Shown here one piece after another: positions 16,619 to 27,973 of a DNA stretch of 64,000 nt. Source of the stretch: Candidatus Ornithospirochaeta avicola. GTDB taxonomy: Bacteria > Spirochaetota > Spirochaetia > Sphaerochaetales > Sphaerochaetaceae. Both the position numbers and the translations under genes were made by a program. A model generated the notes under the pieces. The model saw only the letters and a list, made by a program, of their open reading frames with translations. It was not told the origin of the DNA and searched no databases. Positions within the stretch are counted from its first letter, which is position 1; every line of letters starts with the position of its first letter. The stretch spans positions 1 through 64,000 of the forward strand of contig DXHU01000006.1 of the NCBI GenBank assembly GCA_019113245.1, in the 5' to 3' direction.

Positions 16619-16716
16619 TCAAGGCTCGTGCAGGCCAATAGCTCCAATGGTAGAGTGGCGGTCTCCAAAACCGTTTGTTGGGGGTTCGAGTCCCTCTTGG
16701 CCTGCAGGAGCCTTGA
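16619..16716 (+). repeat. inverted repeat flanking tRNA-Trp (extended acceptor duplex)
   Basis: TCAAGGCTC (16619-16627) is perfectly complementary to GAGCCTTGA (16708-16716). Inside it TGC (16629-16631) pairs with GCA (16704-16706), leaving one G-G mismatch (16628/16707) before the tRNA acceptor stem. With the 7-bp acceptor helix this gives an almost continuous ~19-bp duplex enclosing the tRNA within the rpmG-secE mRNA. A double-strand RNase such as RNase III could cut it. Confidence 0.7.
16632..16704 (+). tRNA. tRNA-Trp (anticodon CCA)
   Basis: Acceptor AGGCCAA (16632-16638) pairs with TTGGCCT (16697-16703). The anticodon stem CGGT/ACCG carries the loop CTCCAAA, giving CCA. The T arm contains GGTTCGAGTCC. 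The discriminator is G16704; the terminal CCA is not encoded. It lies 25 nt after rpmG and 30 nt before secE. Confidence 0.97.
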
Positions 16717-16734
16717 TAAGAGAGTGAGGTTGTA

Positions 16735-16914
16735 ATGAAGAAGATTGGCAGATATTTCAAAGAATGTTTCCTTGAAATGAAGAAGGTCTCATGGCCATCC
16801 AGACAGGTTGTCGTAAAGTCAACATGGGTCGTAATCATCTCAGCAATCATTTTTGCTGTTGTTCTCGGACTCGTTGACACCCTTCTCGGACTTGGTCTCG
16901 ATCTTATATTCTAA
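16735..16914 (+). CDS. secE: preprotein translocase subunit SecE
   Basis: A 59-residue single-membrane-segment subunit of the SecYEG channel. An amphipathic N-terminal region with the conserved EMKKVSWPSRQ is followed by one hydrophobic helix (about 30-57), as in the short SecE proteins of most bacteria. ATG 16735 has GTGAGGT upstream. It is followed by nusG after 9 nt. Confidence 0.95.
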   Translation: MKKIGRYFKECFLEMKKVSWPSRQVVVKSTWVVIISAIIFAVVLGLVDTLLGLGLDLIF

Positions 16915-16923
16915 GGTAGATAT

Positions 16924-17496
16924 ATGGCACAGGGTTGGTACGTAGTACATACATATTCAGGACATGAGCAGAAGATAGAGCGTGTGATTAACAAGATGAG
17001 GGACAATGATCCTGATTTTGCTCTGTATTGCACAGCTGTGAGGGTTCCGATGGAGGAAGTCAGGACTCTCAATGACAAGGGCGAGGAGAAGACTGAGATG
17101 AGAAAGCTCCTTCCTGGCTATATCCTTGTCGAGCTCAATCTTGATGACTCAAACTGGAAGGATATCACAAGCAGGATTGCGCGCATTGCAGGTGTTACAG
17201 GTTTCATCACAGCAGACAAGTCCGGCCGTGTACCTCCGGTGCCACTGACAGCCACTGAGCATAAGCGCATCCTCGAGCGCACGGGTGAGATTGCAGCAGA
17301 AAAGACATTCCGCCCGAAGCAGGATTTCGAGAAGGGGGAAGAGGTCATCGTGACAAGCGGACCTTTCGCATCCTTCCATGGAACTGTAGAGGAAATTGAT
17401 CTGGCAAAAGGCAAGCTTCGCCTTATGCTGGAAATCCTTGGAAGATTCACACCAGTTGATGTTGATTTCTCCCAGGCAGAAAAGATTGTAAAATAA
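16924..17496 (+). CDS. nusG: transcription termination/antitermination factor NusG
   Basis: A 190-residue elongation factor that contacts RNA polymerase and can link it to Rho or the ribosome. The NGN domain starts WYVVHTYSGHEQKIERVINKM, and the C-terminal KOW domain includes GEEVIVTSGPFASFHGTVEEID. It follows secE by 9 nt and precedes rplK, the usual order. AAGGTAG serves as ribosome-binding site. Confidence 0.97.
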   Translation: MAQGWYVVHTYSGHEQKIERVINKMRDNDPDFALYCTAVRVPMEEVRTLNDKGEEKTEMRKLLPGYILVELNLDDSNWKDITSRIARIAGVTGFITADKSGRVPPVPLTATEHKRILERTGEIAAEKTFRPKQDFEKGEEVIVTSGPFASFHGTVEEIDLAKGKLRLMLEILGRFTPVDVDFSQAEKIVK

Positions 17497-17511
17497 TAAA
17501 GCAATCGGTTT

Positions 17512-17540
17512 TTGACATAAATATAGATTAAACTGATTAC
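17512..17540 (+). promoter_or_regulatory. candidate internal promoter for rplKAJL
   Basis: TTGACA (17512-17517), 17 nt, GATTAC (17535-17540). The -35 is perfect but the -10 is poor. Confidence 0.35.
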
Positions 17541-17556
17541 TCCCTTGCACATGCAA

Positions 17557-17592
17557 GGTGGGAGCCTGATCGTAGTACAGGCGTTAATACCA
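17557..17592 (+). promoter_or_regulatory. L1-binding-site mimic in the rplK leader
   Basis: GGTGGGAG (17557-17564), then a hairpin GCCTG (17564-17568)/CAGGC (17578-17582), then GTTAATACC (17583-17591). This arrangement copies the L1-binding region of 23S rRNA (GGTGGGAG...ATACCACC), which the L11-L1 mRNA mimics in many organisms so that L1 represses its own synthesis. A second hairpin, CTTGC/GCAAG, precedes it (near 17544-17556). Confidence 0.6.
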
Positions 17593-17649
17593 GCGCGTGG
17601 CAGGATTATCGGTCAACTCAGACCAGCCACGGCGTAAGGAGATTTAGTT

Positions 17650-18126
17650 ATGGCAAAGAAGAAGGTTACTGCTATTATCAAATTGCAGTGTCCGGCACAG
17701 AAAGCCACACCGGCACCTCCGGTCGGACCGGCACTCGGTCCTCATGGAGTCAGTGCACCACAGTTTGTCCAGCAGTTCAACGACAAAACAAAGGGTTTTG
17801 AAGCTGGTCTCGTCATTCCTGTAGTCATTACAGTTTACCAGGACAAGTCTTTCACATTTGAGCTCAAGACTCCACCTGCAGCTGTTCTCATCAAGAAGGC
17901 ACTCGGCCTTGAGAGCGCAAGCGGCACACCTAACAAGGTGAAGGTCGGAAAGCTTACTGATGCTCAGCTTACTGAAATCGCTAACACAAAGATGCCAGAT
18001 CTCAATGCTAACGATATCGAAGCTGCAAAGAAGATTGTTGCAGGCACAGCCCGCAGCATGGGTGTAGAGGTGGAGAAGGAAGATGAAAAGAGGAAAGAAA
18101 TATCAGGAAGCTGTAAAGAAGGTTGA
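17650..18126 (+). CDS. rplK: 50S ribosomal protein L11
   Basis: Component of the GTPase-associated centre. It starts [30 protein letters not shown] and has the C-terminal rRNA-binding domain [10 protein letters not shown], where the family normally ends (~142 residues). Here the frame runs 16 codons further ([10 protein letters not shown]...), overlapping the first 44 nt of rplA, to give 158 residues. AAGGAG precedes the start. Confidence 0.95.
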   Translation: MAKKKVTAIIKLQCPAQKATPAPPVGPALGPHGVSAPQFVQQFNDKTKGFEAGLVIPVVITVYQDKSFTFELKTPPAAVLIKKALGLESASGTPNKVKVGKLTDAQLTEIANTKMPDLNANDIEAAKKIVAGTARSMGVEVEKEDEKRKEISGSCKEG

Positions 18127-18775
18127 CAGGACTAAGGTCTATTCTCTCCTCGATGCAGTCAATCTCTGTAAGGAAGTTGCATTTGCAAAGTTCACAGAGA
18201 CTGTAGAGGTATCTGTCAAGCTCTCTCTCAAGAAGAGCCAGAGCGTAAGAGACACAGTTGTTCTTCCACATCAGTTCTCAGCTCAGAAGAAGATTCTTGT
18301 CTTCGCAAAGGGTGAGAAGGCTCAGGAAGCTCTTGATGCAGGAGCAGCATATGTTGGTGACAATGACCTCATCGAGAAGATCCGTTCAGGCTGGATGGAT
18401 TTCGATATCGCAGTCGCTACACCGGATATGATGAAGGACGTAGGTAGACTCGGACCGATTCTCGGACGCCGCGGTCTCATGCCAAACCCGAAGACTCACA
18501 CAGTTACAAACGACATCAAGGAGGCTCTCAGCGAGCTTAACAAGGGCCGTGTTGAGTTCCGCTCTGACAAGACAGGTGTTGTGCACATGGCAGTCGGCAA
18601 GACAACCATGGATTCAGCTGAGATTGCAGAGAACGCACGTGTGACTGTAACTGAGATCATGAGAAAGAAGCCAAGTGACGCTAAGGGTGACTTTGTTCTT
18701 TCTGTCGCAGTATCTTCAACAATGGGTCCTGGAATCCATGTTGATGTCAAAGATTTCGTATCATCTTCAAACTGA
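18083..18775 (+). CDS. rplA: 50S ribosomal protein L1
   Basis: A 230-residue protein of the L1 stalk; it probably represses translation of rplKA by binding the leader at 17557-17592. Signatures: [15 protein letters not shown] at the start and [21 protein letters not shown] 18083 is preceded by GGAGAAGGAAG and lies inside the end of rplK. Confidence 0.96.
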   Translation: MKRGKKYQEAVKKVDRTKVYSLLDAVNLCKEVAFAKFTETVEVSVKLSLKKSQSVRDTVVLPHQFSAQKKILVFAKGEKAQEALDAGAAYVGDNDLIEKIRSGWMDFDIAVATPDMMKDVGRLGPILGRRGLMPNPKTHTVTNDIKEALSELNKGRVEFRSDKTGVVHMAVGKTTMDSAEIAENARVTVTEIMRKKPSDAKGDFVLSVAVSSTMGPGIHVDVKDFVSSSN

Positions 18776-18786
18776 GGAGGCTTTGA

Positions 18787-19311
18787 ATGGAAAACTATAA
18801 GACAAGAGTAACTCAGGCAAAAGAGGATGCAGTAAAGGCTCTGAAAGATGAGTTTGCAGGATATGACAGCTATATCTTCACAAACTACCGTGGTCTCACA
18901 GTCGCTCAGATTACAGACATCAGAAAGGATCTGAGAAAGAACGATGCAGCATACCGCGTAGTCAAGAACCGCTATGCAAAGATCGCTCTTGCAGATCTTG
19001 AGAAGAACGGTGCTGAGGAGCAGATGGTCGGTCCTACAGCTGTGGCACTTGCAAAGGGAGACACAGCAAATGTTGTTGCAAAGGCACTTTTTGCCGCTGC
19101 AAAGGACAATGGCAAACTTGAAGTCAAGGGAGCACTCGTAAACGGGGAATTCATGACAGCAGAGCAGGTTGAAGCTCTCAGCAAGCTTCCTACAAAGCTC
19201 GAGCTCATTGCTTCCCTCATGGGTACAATGAAGGCTCCTGTTCAGAAGCTCGCTGCAACATTGCTTGCTTACATGAAGTCAAAAGAAGAAGCTCAGGGGA
19301 GCGCAAATTAA
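18787..19311 (+). CDS. rplJ: 50S ribosomal protein L10
   Basis: A 174-residue base of the L7/L12 stalk. The N-terminal rRNA-binding domain includes YIFTNYRGLTVAQITDIRKDLR and VVKNRYAKIAL; the C-terminal helix, which carries L7/L12 dimers, ends SKEEAQGSAN. GAGGAGG lies 7 nt before the ATG. Confidence 0.96.
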   Translation: MENYKTRVTQAKEDAVKALKDEFAGYDSYIFTNYRGLTVAQITDIRKDLRKNDAAYRVVKNRYAKIALADLEKNGAEEQMVGPTAVALAKGDTANVVAKALFAAAKDNGKLEVKGALVNGEFMTAEQVEALSKLPTKLELIASLMGTMKAPVQKLAATLLAYMKSKEEAQGSAN

Positions 19312-19312
19312 T

Positions 19313-19346
19313 ACGGTTTTAGTCTACAAGTAACCTGCTAAACCGT
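19313..19346 (+). promoter_or_regulatory. rplJ-rplL intercistronic hairpin
   Basis: ACGGTTTTAG (19313-19322) pairs with CTAAACCGT (19338-19346) with one bulged T. AT-rich sequence and the rplL ribosome-binding site follow. It may set the excess of L7/L12 over L10 by processing or partial termination. Confidence 0.5.
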
Positions 19347-19373
19347 TAAAAATATTTATAAGGAGTAGATAAT

Positions 19374-19760
19374 ATGGCTACAAAAGATGAAATTCTTGAG
19401 TCAATTGCACAGATGAGTGTAATGGAGATTTCCGAGCTTATTAAGGCTATGGAAGAGAAGTTTGGTGTTCAGGCAGCAGCAGCTGCAGTAGCAGTACCGG
19501 GCGCAGCAGCAGCTGCAGGTGCTGAGGCAGCAGAGGAGCCGACAGAATTCAACGTTATCCTCAAGAGTGTTGATGCAGCAAAGAAGATTGCATGTATCAA
19601 GGAAGTACGTGGCGTAACAGGTCTCGGCCTTAAGGAGGCTAAGGAGCTCTGTGAGAACGGCGGAACACTCAAGGAAGGCGCAAGCAAGGAAGATGCAGCA
19701 GCAATGAAGGAAAAGCTTGAGGCTGCAGGTTGTGTCGTTGAAGTCAAGGCTGCTAACTAA
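19374..19760 (+). CDS. rplL: 50S ribosomal protein L7/L12
   Basis: A 128-residue stalk protein. An N-terminal dimerisation region ([26 protein letters not shown]) leads by an Ala-rich hinge (about 35-58) to the factor-binding C-terminal domain with [17 protein letters not shown]. Two cysteines in that domain (in ACIKEVR and GCVVEVK) are unusual. AAGGAG precedes the ATG. Confidence 0.97.
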   Translation: MATKDEILESIAQMSVMEISELIKAMEEKFGVQAAAAAVAVPGAAAAAGAEAAEEPTEFNVILKSVDAAKKIACIKEVRGVTGLGLKEAKELCENGGTLKEGASKEDAAAMKEKLEAAGCVVEVKAAN

Positions 19761-19779
19761 TAGCCTGATTTGTTATACC

Positions 19780-19827
19780 GGGGAGCTTTTCTGCTCCCCA
19801 ATGTGCCACTGGTCTTGGCCAGTGGCA
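19780..19827 (+). promoter_or_regulatory. tandem hairpins between rplL and rpoB
   Basis: GGGGAGC (19780-19786) pairs with GCTCCCC (19793-19799), and TGCCACTGG (19804-19812) with CCAGTGGCA (19819-19827), both perfectly. No T-run follows. The position matches the attenuator/RNase III processing region between rplL and rpoB in E. coli. Confidence 0.65.
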
Positions 19828-19907
19828 TAACGTGTCTATTTATATTACTGTGTTTTCAAGTACTTCGGTGCTATCTGGTGAGCTATTTCACCCTATGGAG
19901 GTACATA

Positions 19908-22900
19908 ATGGGGAACGGGAAACCCTTAAAGAGATTTGATATCGGTTCAGAACTACCTGAAGTCTGCCCACTTCCGAACCTGATCGGAATTCAGACAGAG
20001 TCCTACAAGAAATTCCTGCAGCTTGACAGGATTGAGAAGGGACTTGAGCCTGATCCTGCATTCGGACTTGAGCATGTATTCAGACAGGTATTCCCAATCA
20101 AGAGCCCTAATGATGACATGTATGTCGATTACAAGGGCTATACTGTCGATTTCGACGGAATCAAATATACAGAAAGTGAATGCAAGAAGAAGGGCAGAAC
20201 ATACGGTGTTCCTGTCAAGGCAAAGCTTTCTCTCGTGTTCAGGAATGGCCAGATTTCCGAGAAGGATATCTTCTTCGGAGATTTCCCTCTGATGACAGAC
20301 AGAGGCACATTCATCATCAACGGAGCTGAGCGTGTAATCGTATCCCAGATTGTCAGAAGCCCTGGCATCGTTTTCAAGATGGGAAAGAAGAATGACGCAT
20401 CCAGCCTCTATTACGGAACACTGTATCCGTATTCTGGTCAGAAGCTCGAGTTTGTCCTTACAAGGAAGAACGAGAAGGCTGACGGAAAGAAGGATAGCCA
20501 GGAAAAGAAAAAAGTAAACAATATCATACATGTAAGCATCGGAAAGAAGCCTTTCCTTGTCACATATTTTTTAAGAATGCTCGGTCTCGATACAAGGGAT
20601 AAGATTGTTGGAGCATTCTACAACAAGATTTCAATCAGCACAGCTGAGGACTATGGCGACCAGAAGTTCTATCTTTATAAGGACTACTCTAAGGACGACC
20701 TCTTCTTCCCGGCAGGTGATGAGATTTCAGGAATCGAGATTCAGGAGCTCAGGGAAGCCGGCATTGAGGAAATCGATGTCTGTGATGTCGGTACAAAAGA
20801 CCTTGATCATCCTGAGCTTGCAGTTCTCAAGACACTCCGCCGTGAGCGCCTTATCTGCAAGGATTACCGTGATGAGATGAGCGAGGCTTTCAGGAGCGAG
20901 TACATCAATGAGGTTGTAGAGGCATGCAAGAACTCACTGCCGCAGAACCTCAAGACATTCCCAGATCCTGACAGAATCATCAACTACTATCAGGAGATGT
21001 TCCTCCGTGCACGTGGATTTGAGCTTTCCAACATCGGCAGATACAAGCTCAACAAGAAGTTCTACGGAATGGATGAGGAGAAGTATCAGACAAGCACAGC
21101 TCTCCTTCCTGTTGATGTCATTGAGACAGTAAAGAACCTTTCAATCTTCTGTGAAGGCGGTATCAAGGAAGATGATATCGATGCTCTTGGAAACAGAAGA
21201 GTCAGAACAGTAGGTGAGCTTCTGCAGAACAACATAATCGATGCCTTCAACAGAATGGCAAAGACTGCAAGGGAGAAGATGAACATCGCAAGTGACGATG
21301 TAAAGCCGCAGGAAATCATCTCAATCAAGCCGATTGTAGGTGCTATCAAGGAATTCTTCGGCTCTTCACAGCTTTCCCAGTTCATGGACCAGGTCAACCC
21401 GCTTGCTGAGCTCACTCACAAGCGCCGTGTATCAGCACTCGGTCCTAAGGGAGGACTCTCGAGAAGCAGCGCACGCGCAATCTATGAAGTGCGTGACGTA
21501 CACTATACACACTATGGAAGAATATGTCCTATCGAGACTCCTGAAGGAAGCAACATTGGACTTATCCTGTCTCTTGCCAACTATGCAAGAATCAATGAAC
21601 TCGGATTCCTTGAGACTCCGTACAGGAAGGTTGTAAACGGCATTGTTACTGACGAAGTCAGATACCTTGATGCAAATGACGAGGAGAGACTCAAAATTGC
21701 TCAGGGAAATGCAAAGATAGACAAGGACGGACATTTCCTTGAAGAGGAAGTGTCCATCAGAAGCAACGGAGACTACGGAACTGCAAGAGCAGAGGAGATT
21801 GACTGGATGGATGTCTCTCCGAAGCAGGTTGTATCTGTTGCAACTTCACTTATTCCGTTCCTTGAACACGATGACGCCAACCGTGCGCTCATGGGATCGA
21901 ACATGCAGCGTCAGGCTGTTCCTCTTGTGTTCCCGGAGGCCCCGAGGGTCGGAACAGGAATGGAGATGCGCACAGCATATGACTCAGGTGTGCTCATCAA
22001 GGCAAAGAGAAGCGGTGTAGTCAAGTATGTCTCATCAACAAGGATTGAGGTTCTTGTAGACAATCCTGAGATTGAGGGCGAGGTTGACACATACGAGGTC
22101 CATAAGTTTGAAAGAACAAACCAGGACAGCTGTCTCAATCAGAAGCCGATTGTGTTTGCCGGTGACCATGTGGATGAGGGTGATGTCCTTGCTGACGGAC
22201 CTGCAACACAGAATGGCGAGCTTGCACTCGGAAGGAATATTCTTGTCGGATTTGTTCCATGGAACGGCTACAACTATGAGGATGCCGTCCTCATCAGCGA
22301 GCGCGTTGTCAGGGAAGATATTTACACATCAATCCACATCAAGGAATTCAGCATTGATGTAAGAGACACAAAGCTTGGTCCGGAGAAGCTTACAAGAGAC
22401 ATTCCGAACACATCAAAGGAGCTTCTTGAGCACCTTGATGAGAACGGCATTGTCAATATCGGAACATATGTCCGCCCAGGATCCATCCTGGTTGGTAAGG
22501 TCACTCCGAAGAGCGAGAGCGACACAACTCCTGAAATCAAGCTCCTCAATTCCATATTCGGAGAGAAGGCTAAGGAAGTCAGAGACTCTTCCCTCAAGGT
22601 TCCACATGGAACTGAGGGCACAGTCATTGACATCCAGCATCTGAGAAGGGATGAGAAGGATGAGCTTCAGCCGGGTGTCGAGCACACAATCAAGGTTCTC
22701 ATTGCTACAAAGAGAAAACTCAAGCAGGGAGACAAGATGGCAGGACGACACGGAAACAAGGGTGTTGTGTCACGCGTTCTTCCTGAAGAGGATATGCCGT
22801 ACATGGAAGACGGAACTCCGCTTGATGTATGTCTCAATCCTCTCGGTGTTCCTTCACGAATGAACATCGGACAGCTCATGGAGACACAGCTTGGGTGGGC

Positions 22901-23477
22901 AGCTGTCAAAAATGATCTCTGGTACAAGACTCCTGTCTTCCAGAGCGCAAGCATGGCCCAGATTGAAGAAGAGATGGAGAAGGCCGGACTTCCGAAGAAC
23001 AGCAAGGTGAAGCTCTATGATGGAAGAACAGGTATTCCGTTTGTAAACGATGTATTCTGCGGATATATCTATTACCTCAAGCTCCACCACCTTGTCGATG
23101 ACAAGATGCATGCAAGAAGCACAGGACCATATTCACTTGTGACTCAGCAGCCTCTTGGCGGTAAGGCCATGTTCGGCGGTCAGCGTCTTGGAGAGATGGA
23201 GGTATGGGCATTTGAGGCATATGGTGCTGCAAACACACTTCAGGAGCTTCTGACAATCAAATCAGATGATATGAAGGGAAGAGTGCAGATTTATGGCTCA
23301 ATCGTCAAGGGCGAGGCTACAAAGACAGCCTCCATGCCTGAGGCCTTCAATGTCCTTGTTCAGGAAATCAGAGGTCTTGCTCTCGATATCTCAGTCTATG
23401 ACGAGAATGAGAAGCAGGTCCCGCTTACTGAAAGGGATGAAGAGATTATCAGCAAAAAAGAGAAGAATGCTTTCTAA
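19908..23477 (+). CDS. rpoB: RNA polymerase beta subunit
   Basis: 1189 residues. The N-terminus [22 protein letters not shown], the rifampicin-region block [27 protein letters not shown]-like segment (near 500) and the C-terminal [24 protein letters not shown] are all present. ATG 19908 is chosen because GGAGG (19896-19900) lies 7 nt upstream; the reading frame extends back to 19770 without a start signal. rpoC follows after 9 nt. Confidence 0.98.
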   Translation: MGNGKPLKRFDIGSELPEVCPLPNLIGIQTESYKKFLQLDRIEKGLEPDPAFGLEHVFRQVFPIKSPNDDMYVDYKGYTVDFDGIKYTESECKKKGRTYGVPVKAKLSLVFRNGQISEKDIFFGDFPLMTDRGTFIINGAERVIVSQIVRSPGIVFKMGKKNDASSLYYGTLYPYSGQKLEFVLTRKNEKADGKKDSQEKKKVNNIIHVSIGKKPFLVTYFLRMLGLDTRDKIVGAFYNKISISTAEDYGDQKFYLYKDYSKDDLFFPAGDEISGIEIQELREAGIEEIDVCDVGTKDLDHPELAVLKTLRRERLICKDYRDEMSEAFRSEYINEVVEACKNSLPQNLKTFPDPDRIINYYQEMFLRARGFELSNIGRYKLNKKFYGMDEEKYQTSTALLPVDVIETVKNLSIFCEGGIKEDDIDALGNRRVRTVGELLQNNIIDAFNRMAKTAREKMNIASDDVKPQEIISIKPIVGAIKEFFGSSQLSQFMDQVNPLAELTHKRRVSALGPKGGLSRSSARAIYEVRDVHYTHYGRICPIETPEGSNIGLILSLANYARINELGFLETPYRKVVNGIVTDEVRYLDANDEERLKIAQGNAKIDKDGHFLEEEVSIRSNGDYGTARAEEIDWMDVSPKQVVSVATSLIPFLEHDDANRALMGSNMQRQAVPLVFPEAPRVGTGMEMRTAYDSGVLIKAKRSGVVKYVSSTRIEVLVDNPEIEGEVDTYEVHKFERTNQDSCLNQKPIVFAGDHVDEGDVLADGPATQNGELALGRNILVGFVPWNGYNYEDAVLISERVVREDIYTSIHIKEFSIDVRDTKLGPEKLTRDIPNTSKELLEHLDENGIVNIGTYVRPGSILVGKVTPKSESDTTPEIKLLNSIFGEKAKEVRDSSLKVPHGTEGTVIDIQHLRRDEKDELQPGVEHTIKVLIATKRKLKQGDKMAGRHGNKGVVSRVLPEEDMPYMEDGTPLDVCLNPLGVPSRMNIGQLMETQLGWAAVKNDLWYKTPVFQSASMAQIEEEMEKAGLPKNSKVKLYDGRTGIPFVNDVFCGYIYYLKLHHLVDDKMHARSTGPYSLVTQQPLGGKAMFGGQRLGEMEVWAFEAYGAANTLQELLTIKSDDMKGRVQIYGSIVKGEATKTASMPEAFNVLVQEIRGLALDISVYDENEKQVPLTERDEEIISKKEKNAF

Positions 23478-23486
23478 GGAGGAGAG

Positions 23487-26400
23487 ATGAAGGAAATTCA
23501 GGATTTCAGCAGCATCAGAATAAAGCTTGCATCCCCGGAGCAGATTCTGGCTTGGTCATACGGTGAAGTCAAAAAGCCGGAGACCATCAACTACAGATCT
23601 CTCCGTCCGGAGAGAGACGGACTTTTCTGCGAGAAGATTTTCGGTACTACAAAGGACTGGGAATGCTATTGCGGAAAGTTCAAGAGCAACAGATATAAGG
23701 GTGTCATCTGTGACCGCTGTGGAGTAGAGGTGTCAGATACAAAGGTACGCCGTGAGAGAATGGGACATATTTCCCTTGCAGCTCCGGTTGCCCACATCTG
23801 GTTCTACAGATCAACCCCGTCAATTATGAGCTATCTCCTTGACATCAAGAGAGCAGAGCTCATGGAAATCCTCTCTTATGAGAAATATGTGGTCACAGAC
23901 CCGGGTACACACGAGGATCTCAAGAAGAACATGGTTCTCACTGAATCTGAGTATGACCATCTTGTGGAAATGTATGGGGATACATTCTCTGCAGACATGG
24001 GTGCTGAGGCTATCTATACACTTTTGAAGGAACTCGATCTTGAGAAGCTCTCTGAAGAGCTGAGAAACCAGCTCAGCCAGAAAGAGGGTGCTGACAACAA
24101 GATTGACAACAAGCTCCTTCATAGAATCCGCTATTGTGAGGACTTCCTCAACAGCGGAAACCGTCCTGAGTGGATGATCCTCAAGGTCATTCCTGTCATC
24201 CCGCCAGATCTGCGCCCTATGGTCCAGCTTGACGGAGGTAGGTTTGCCACAACAGATCTCAACGAGCTTTACCGCCGTGTGATTAACAGGAACAACCGTC
24301 TTGACAGGCTCATCAAGATTAGTGCTCCGGACATCATTATCAGAAACGAGAAGAGAATGCTTCAGGAAGCTGTTGACTCCCTCTTTGACAACAGCAAGAC
24401 AGCAAACCCTGCAAAGGGAAGCAGCAAGAGGGATCTCAAGAGCCTTTCAGACGGGCTTAAGGGAAAGCAGGGAAGATTCCGCCAGAATCTTCTTGGAAAG
24501 CGTGTTGACTACTCTGGACGAAGCGTAATCGTTGTCGGACCGGAGCTTAGGATGCACCAGTGCGGAGTCCCGTCAAAGATGGCACTCGAGCTCTTCAAGC
24601 CGTTTATCATGAAGAAACTCGTGCAGGATGGTGTTGCACAGAACATCAAGAGGGCAAAGCTTCTTGTTGAATCAGAGGCTCCGGAAGTATGGTCAATTCT
24701 TGATGACGTTGTCAAAGAGCATCCTGTAATGCTTAACCGTGCGCCTACACTGCACCGTCTTGGTATACAGGCATTCGAGCCTGTTCTTGTTGAAGGAAAG
24801 GCTTTGAAGCTTCATCCGCTTGTATGTCATGCATTCAACGCTGACTTCGACGGTGACCAGATGGCTATCCATGTGCCTCTTACACAGGCTGCACAGCTTG
24901 AGTGCTGGACACTCATGCTCAGCACAACAAATCTTCTGGATCCTGCAAACGGAAAGCCTATTGCATTCCCAAGCCAGGATATGGTTCTCGGTATCTTCTA
25001 TCTTACAAAGGAGATGCTCCCGCTTGAAGGAGAGGAAGTAAAGAGATACAAGCACTTTGAGTCCATAAATGAGATTGAGGCTGCAATTGATGCCGGTTCT
25101 GTAACATACAACCAGAAGATCTATTACCGCCTCAGAAAGGGTCTTGAGATTGTTGATGAGAAGGGAGAAAGAAGCATAGCCGACGGTGAGAGCTGGGTAG
25201 CAACCACTGCAGGCCGCGTCATCTTCAACTCTTCTCTTCCAAAGGGAATTCCTTTCCAGAACTACTGTCTTGGAGACAAGCAGCTCAAGAAGGTCATTGC
25301 AGAGACAATCAGGACCAACAAGCCGAGTGTGGCTGTTGAGCTCCTTGATTCTGTAAAGGATCTCGGATTCAAGTATGCAACACTCTTCGGTGCTACAATC
25401 GGGCTGTCAGACATGATTGTTCCTGAAGAGAAGGAAGCACTTATTGAGGAAGCAAACGAGAAGCAGGCTGTCGTTGTACGCCAGTACAATGAAGGTCAGA
25501 TCACTCAGGAAGAGCGCTACAACAGGGTCATCGAAGTCTGGACAGAGACAAACGAGAAGCTCACAGATGCTCTCATGAGCGAGCTCAGAAAGAGCCAGAG
25601 AGGCTTCAATCCTCTCTTCCTCATGGCAGACAGCGGTGCTCGAGGAAGCAAGACTCAGATTCGTCAGCTCGGCGGTATGCGAGGTCTCATGGCCAAGCCT
25701 AATGGAAAGATCATCGAGCTCCCGATCAAGAGCAACTTCAAAGAAGGGCTTTCAATCATCGAGTTCTTCATTTCCTCCAACGGTGCCAGAAAGGGTCTTA
25801 CGGATACAGCCCTCAAGACAGCAAAGGCAGGATATCTTACACGTAAGCTTGTCGATGTTGCCCAGGATGTTGTCGTATCAGAAGAAGACTGCCAGACAAT
25901 CAACGGTATCTGGACCAGCGCAGTGCATGACGGAGACCAGATTATCGAGTCTCTTTCTTCCCGCATTGCAGGATCCTGCCCTGTTGAGGATGTCCTACAT
26001 CCGTTCCTCAAGGATGAGAACGGTCATCCTGTGGTGCTTGCAAAGGCAAATGAAGAGATTTCTGACGAGACAGCAAAGAAAATCGAGGATGCCGGTGTTG
26101 AGAAAGTGCTTTTAAGGACAGTTCTCACATGTGAGGCTGAGCATGGAGTTTGCAGAAAGTGCTACGGAAGAAACCTTGCAACCAACAGGACTGTTGAAAT
26201 CGGTGAGGCTGTAGGTATAATTGCCGCACAGTCAATCGGTCAGCCTGGTACACAGCTTACCATGAGAACATTCCATGTTGGAGGAACAGCAAGCACTTCA
26301 ACAAAGGACAACAAGCTTGCCTTTGATTACCAGACAATAATCAGGGACATCAAGGGACAGGTGATTACAAGGAATGATGGAGTCAAGGTATTCCCGAGAA

Positions 26401-27872
26401 AGGGACATATCACGATATCAAAAGTTCTTGAAGAGATTACCGGACTCTTTGACACTCTCCTGGTTGAGGACGGTGCAAGCGTTGCAAAGGGCTATCCGAT
26501 GTATGTAAGTGCAGGCAAGGCTGTGAATGCCCAGAACAACGGAAGGCTTTATACAATCGGAGACAGGACATTCGTACTTGCAACAGAGAACGATTACAAG
26601 GTCCCGTCCGGTGCAGAGCTCAAGGTAGGACTTGGACAGGTTGTCCCGGCAGGGGATGCAATCATCACATTCGACCCGTTTAGTAGCCCGATTGTCTCCG
26701 ATATCGAGGGAACAGTTGTAGAGCTTGTTGACTTTGTTGAGGACAAGTCATTTAGAAGAATCTACAACGAGGCAGGCGAGTCTGAGATGATCATCGTTCC
26801 TGCAACTCAGCTTGGACAGTTCCATCCGACAGTGCTTGTCGAGGCTACTGACAAGAGCATACATAACTTCCCGATTCCGGGCGGTTCATACATGATCGTC
26901 AAGGAAGTAGGAGAGTATATAGAGGCTGGAAGCATCATCGCAAAAGAGGCTATCGACAGCGCGACAACCAAGGATATTGCCGGAGGTCTTCCGCAGGTTG
27001 ACTCACTCTTTGAGGCACGACATGGAAAGTTCATTTCTGCCAATAAGGTCAACCCAATCATCCTCAGCCGCGTAAACGGAACTGTTGTAAAAATTGATGC
27101 AAAGGTCAACAGCGGAAGCACAACTGTAGTTATCCGCGACGTGCTTGGAAAAGAGCATCCGCATAAGGTATATACAAAGGATGCGCTCCTTTCTGTAAGA
27201 GAGGGAGATGAGGTCAAGGCCGGAGATCCGCTATGTGATGAGACAGTCACAAGCCGCGAGGTCCTTGATGTCCTTGGAGAGAATGCAGTCCTTTCTTTCC
27301 TTGTCGAAGAGATCCAGAAGGTCTACCGAATGCAGGGTGTTGAGATCAACGAGAAGCACCTGGGAATCATTATCCGTCAGATGCTCAAGAAAGTTGAGAT
27401 TGTCAGAGCCGGCGATACTCAGTTTGTCAAGATGCAGAAGGTTGACAAGAACCTCTTCAAAAAGGTCAATGCAGAGGCTAAGAAGCAGGGTAAGACACCT
27501 GCAATCGCACGTCCTGTGCTCCAGGGTGTGTCGGATGCAGCTCTTTCTGTTGATTCATTCATCAGTGCCGCAAGCTTCCTGAGCACGACAAAAGTATTGA
27601 CAAATTCTGCTATAGCAGGTAAAAAGGATGAGCTGAGAGGACTTAAAGAGAATGTCATCATCGGACACCTCATTCCTGCTGGAACAGGTATGAAGAGATA
27701 CAGAGAAGTCCATGTTGAGGATGAACGCCTCATCGAACTCGAGCGCCAGAAGAAGGAAGAGGAGAGAATCTCCAGAAACCAGGAGAAGGAGCTCGAGGAA
27801 ATCGCAGATATGCAGGCTGTGGGAGACGAAGCTGAAATCAGAGAGAATACAACTCTTGAAGATGAAGAATGA
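23487..27872 (+). CDS. rpoC: RNA polymerase beta' subunit
   Basis: 1461 residues. The N-terminal zinc site is [20 protein letters not shown]; the catalytic [12 protein letters not shown] holds the three magnesium-binding aspartates; a second zinc site is formed by [16 protein letters not shown]. The trigger-loop and bridge-helix regions ([31 protein letters not shown]) are intact. The C-terminal ~50 residues are a highly charged tail ([17 protein letters not shown]). AAGGAGGAG precedes the ATG. Confidence 0.98.
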   Translation: MKEIQDFSSIRIKLASPEQILAWSYGEVKKPETINYRSLRPERDGLFCEKIFGTTKDWECYCGKFKSNRYKGVICDRCGVEVSDTKVRRERMGHISLAAPVAHIWFYRSTPSIMSYLLDIKRAELMEILSYEKYVVTDPGTHEDLKKNMVLTESEYDHLVEMYGDTFSADMGAEAIYTLLKELDLEKLSEELRNQLSQKEGADNKIDNKLLHRIRYCEDFLNSGNRPEWMILKVIPVIPPDLRPMVQLDGGRFATTDLNELYRRVINRNNRLDRLIKISAPDIIIRNEKRMLQEAVDSLFDNSKTANPAKGSSKRDLKSLSDGLKGKQGRFRQNLLGKRVDYSGRSVIVVGPELRMHQCGVPSKMALELFKPFIMKKLVQDGVAQNIKRAKLLVESEAPEVWSILDDVVKEHPVMLNRAPTLHRLGIQAFEPVLVEGKALKLHPLVCHAFNADFDGDQMAIHVPLTQAAQLECWTLMLSTTNLLDPANGKPIAFPSQDMVLGIFYLTKEMLPLEGEEVKRYKHFESINEIEAAIDAGSVTYNQKIYYRLRKGLEIVDEKGERSIADGESWVATTAGRVIFNSSLPKGIPFQNYCLGDKQLKKVIAETIRTNKPSVAVELLDSVKDLGFKYATLFGATIGLSDMIVPEEKEALIEEANEKQAVVVRQYNEGQITQEERYNRVIEVWTETNEKLTDALMSELRKSQRGFNPLFLMADSGARGSKTQIRQLGGMRGLMAKPNGKIIELPIKSNFKEGLSIIEFFISSNGARKGLTDTALKTAKAGYLTRKLVDVAQDVVVSEEDCQTINGIWTSAVHDGDQIIESLSSRIAGSCPVEDVLHPFLKDENGHPVVLAKANEEISDETAKKIEDAGVEKVLLRTVLTCEAEHGVCRKCYGRNLATNRTVEIGEAVGIIAAQSIGQPGTQLTMRTFHVGGTASTSTKDNKLAFDYQTIIRDIKGQVITRNDGVKVFPRKGHITISKVLEEITGLFDTLLVEDGASVAKGYPMYVSAGKAVNAQNNGRLYTIGDRTFVLATENDYKVPSGAELKVGLGQVVPAGDAIITFDPFSSPIVSDIEGTVVELVDFVEDKSFRRIYNEAGESEMIIVPATQLGQFHPTVLVEATDKSIHNFPIPGGSYMIVKEVGEYIEAGSIIAKEAIDSATTKDIAGGLPQVDSLFEARHGKFISANKVNPIILSRVNGTVVKIDAKVNSGSTTVVIRDVLGKEHPHKVYTKDALLSVREGDEVKAGDPLCDETVTSREVLDVLGENAVLSFLVEEIQKVYRMQGVEINEKHLGIIIRQMLKKVEIVRAGDTQFVKMQKVDKNLFKKVNAEAKKQGKTPAIARPVLQGVSDAALSVDSFISAASFLSTTKVLTNSAIAGKKDELRGLKENVIIGHLIPAGTGMKRYREVHVEDERLIELERQKKEEERISRNQEKELEEIADMQAVGDEAEIRENTTLEDEE

Positions 27873-27901
27873 GTCTCATGCTGACCACGGCAGGTGATAT
27901 A

Positions 27902-27921
27902 CCCGGTGCCTGTGCACCGGG
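27902..27921 (+). promoter_or_regulatory. rpoC-rpsL intergenic hairpin
   Basis: CCCGGTGC (27902-27909) pairs perfectly with GCACCGGG (27914-27921) over CTGT. No T-run follows, so it probably serves in processing or regulation between rpoC and rpsLG. Confidence 0.5.
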
Positions 27922-27973
27922 AAATGCTTCTTCTTTGTGAGGGGAGGAGCACTATTTAAGGAGCAATCGAAAG

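Noticed and set aside
19770-19907. Upstream extension of rpoB
   Set aside because: The frame is open but crosses two perfect intergenic hairpins; GGAGG and the conserved RpoB start point to ATG 19908.
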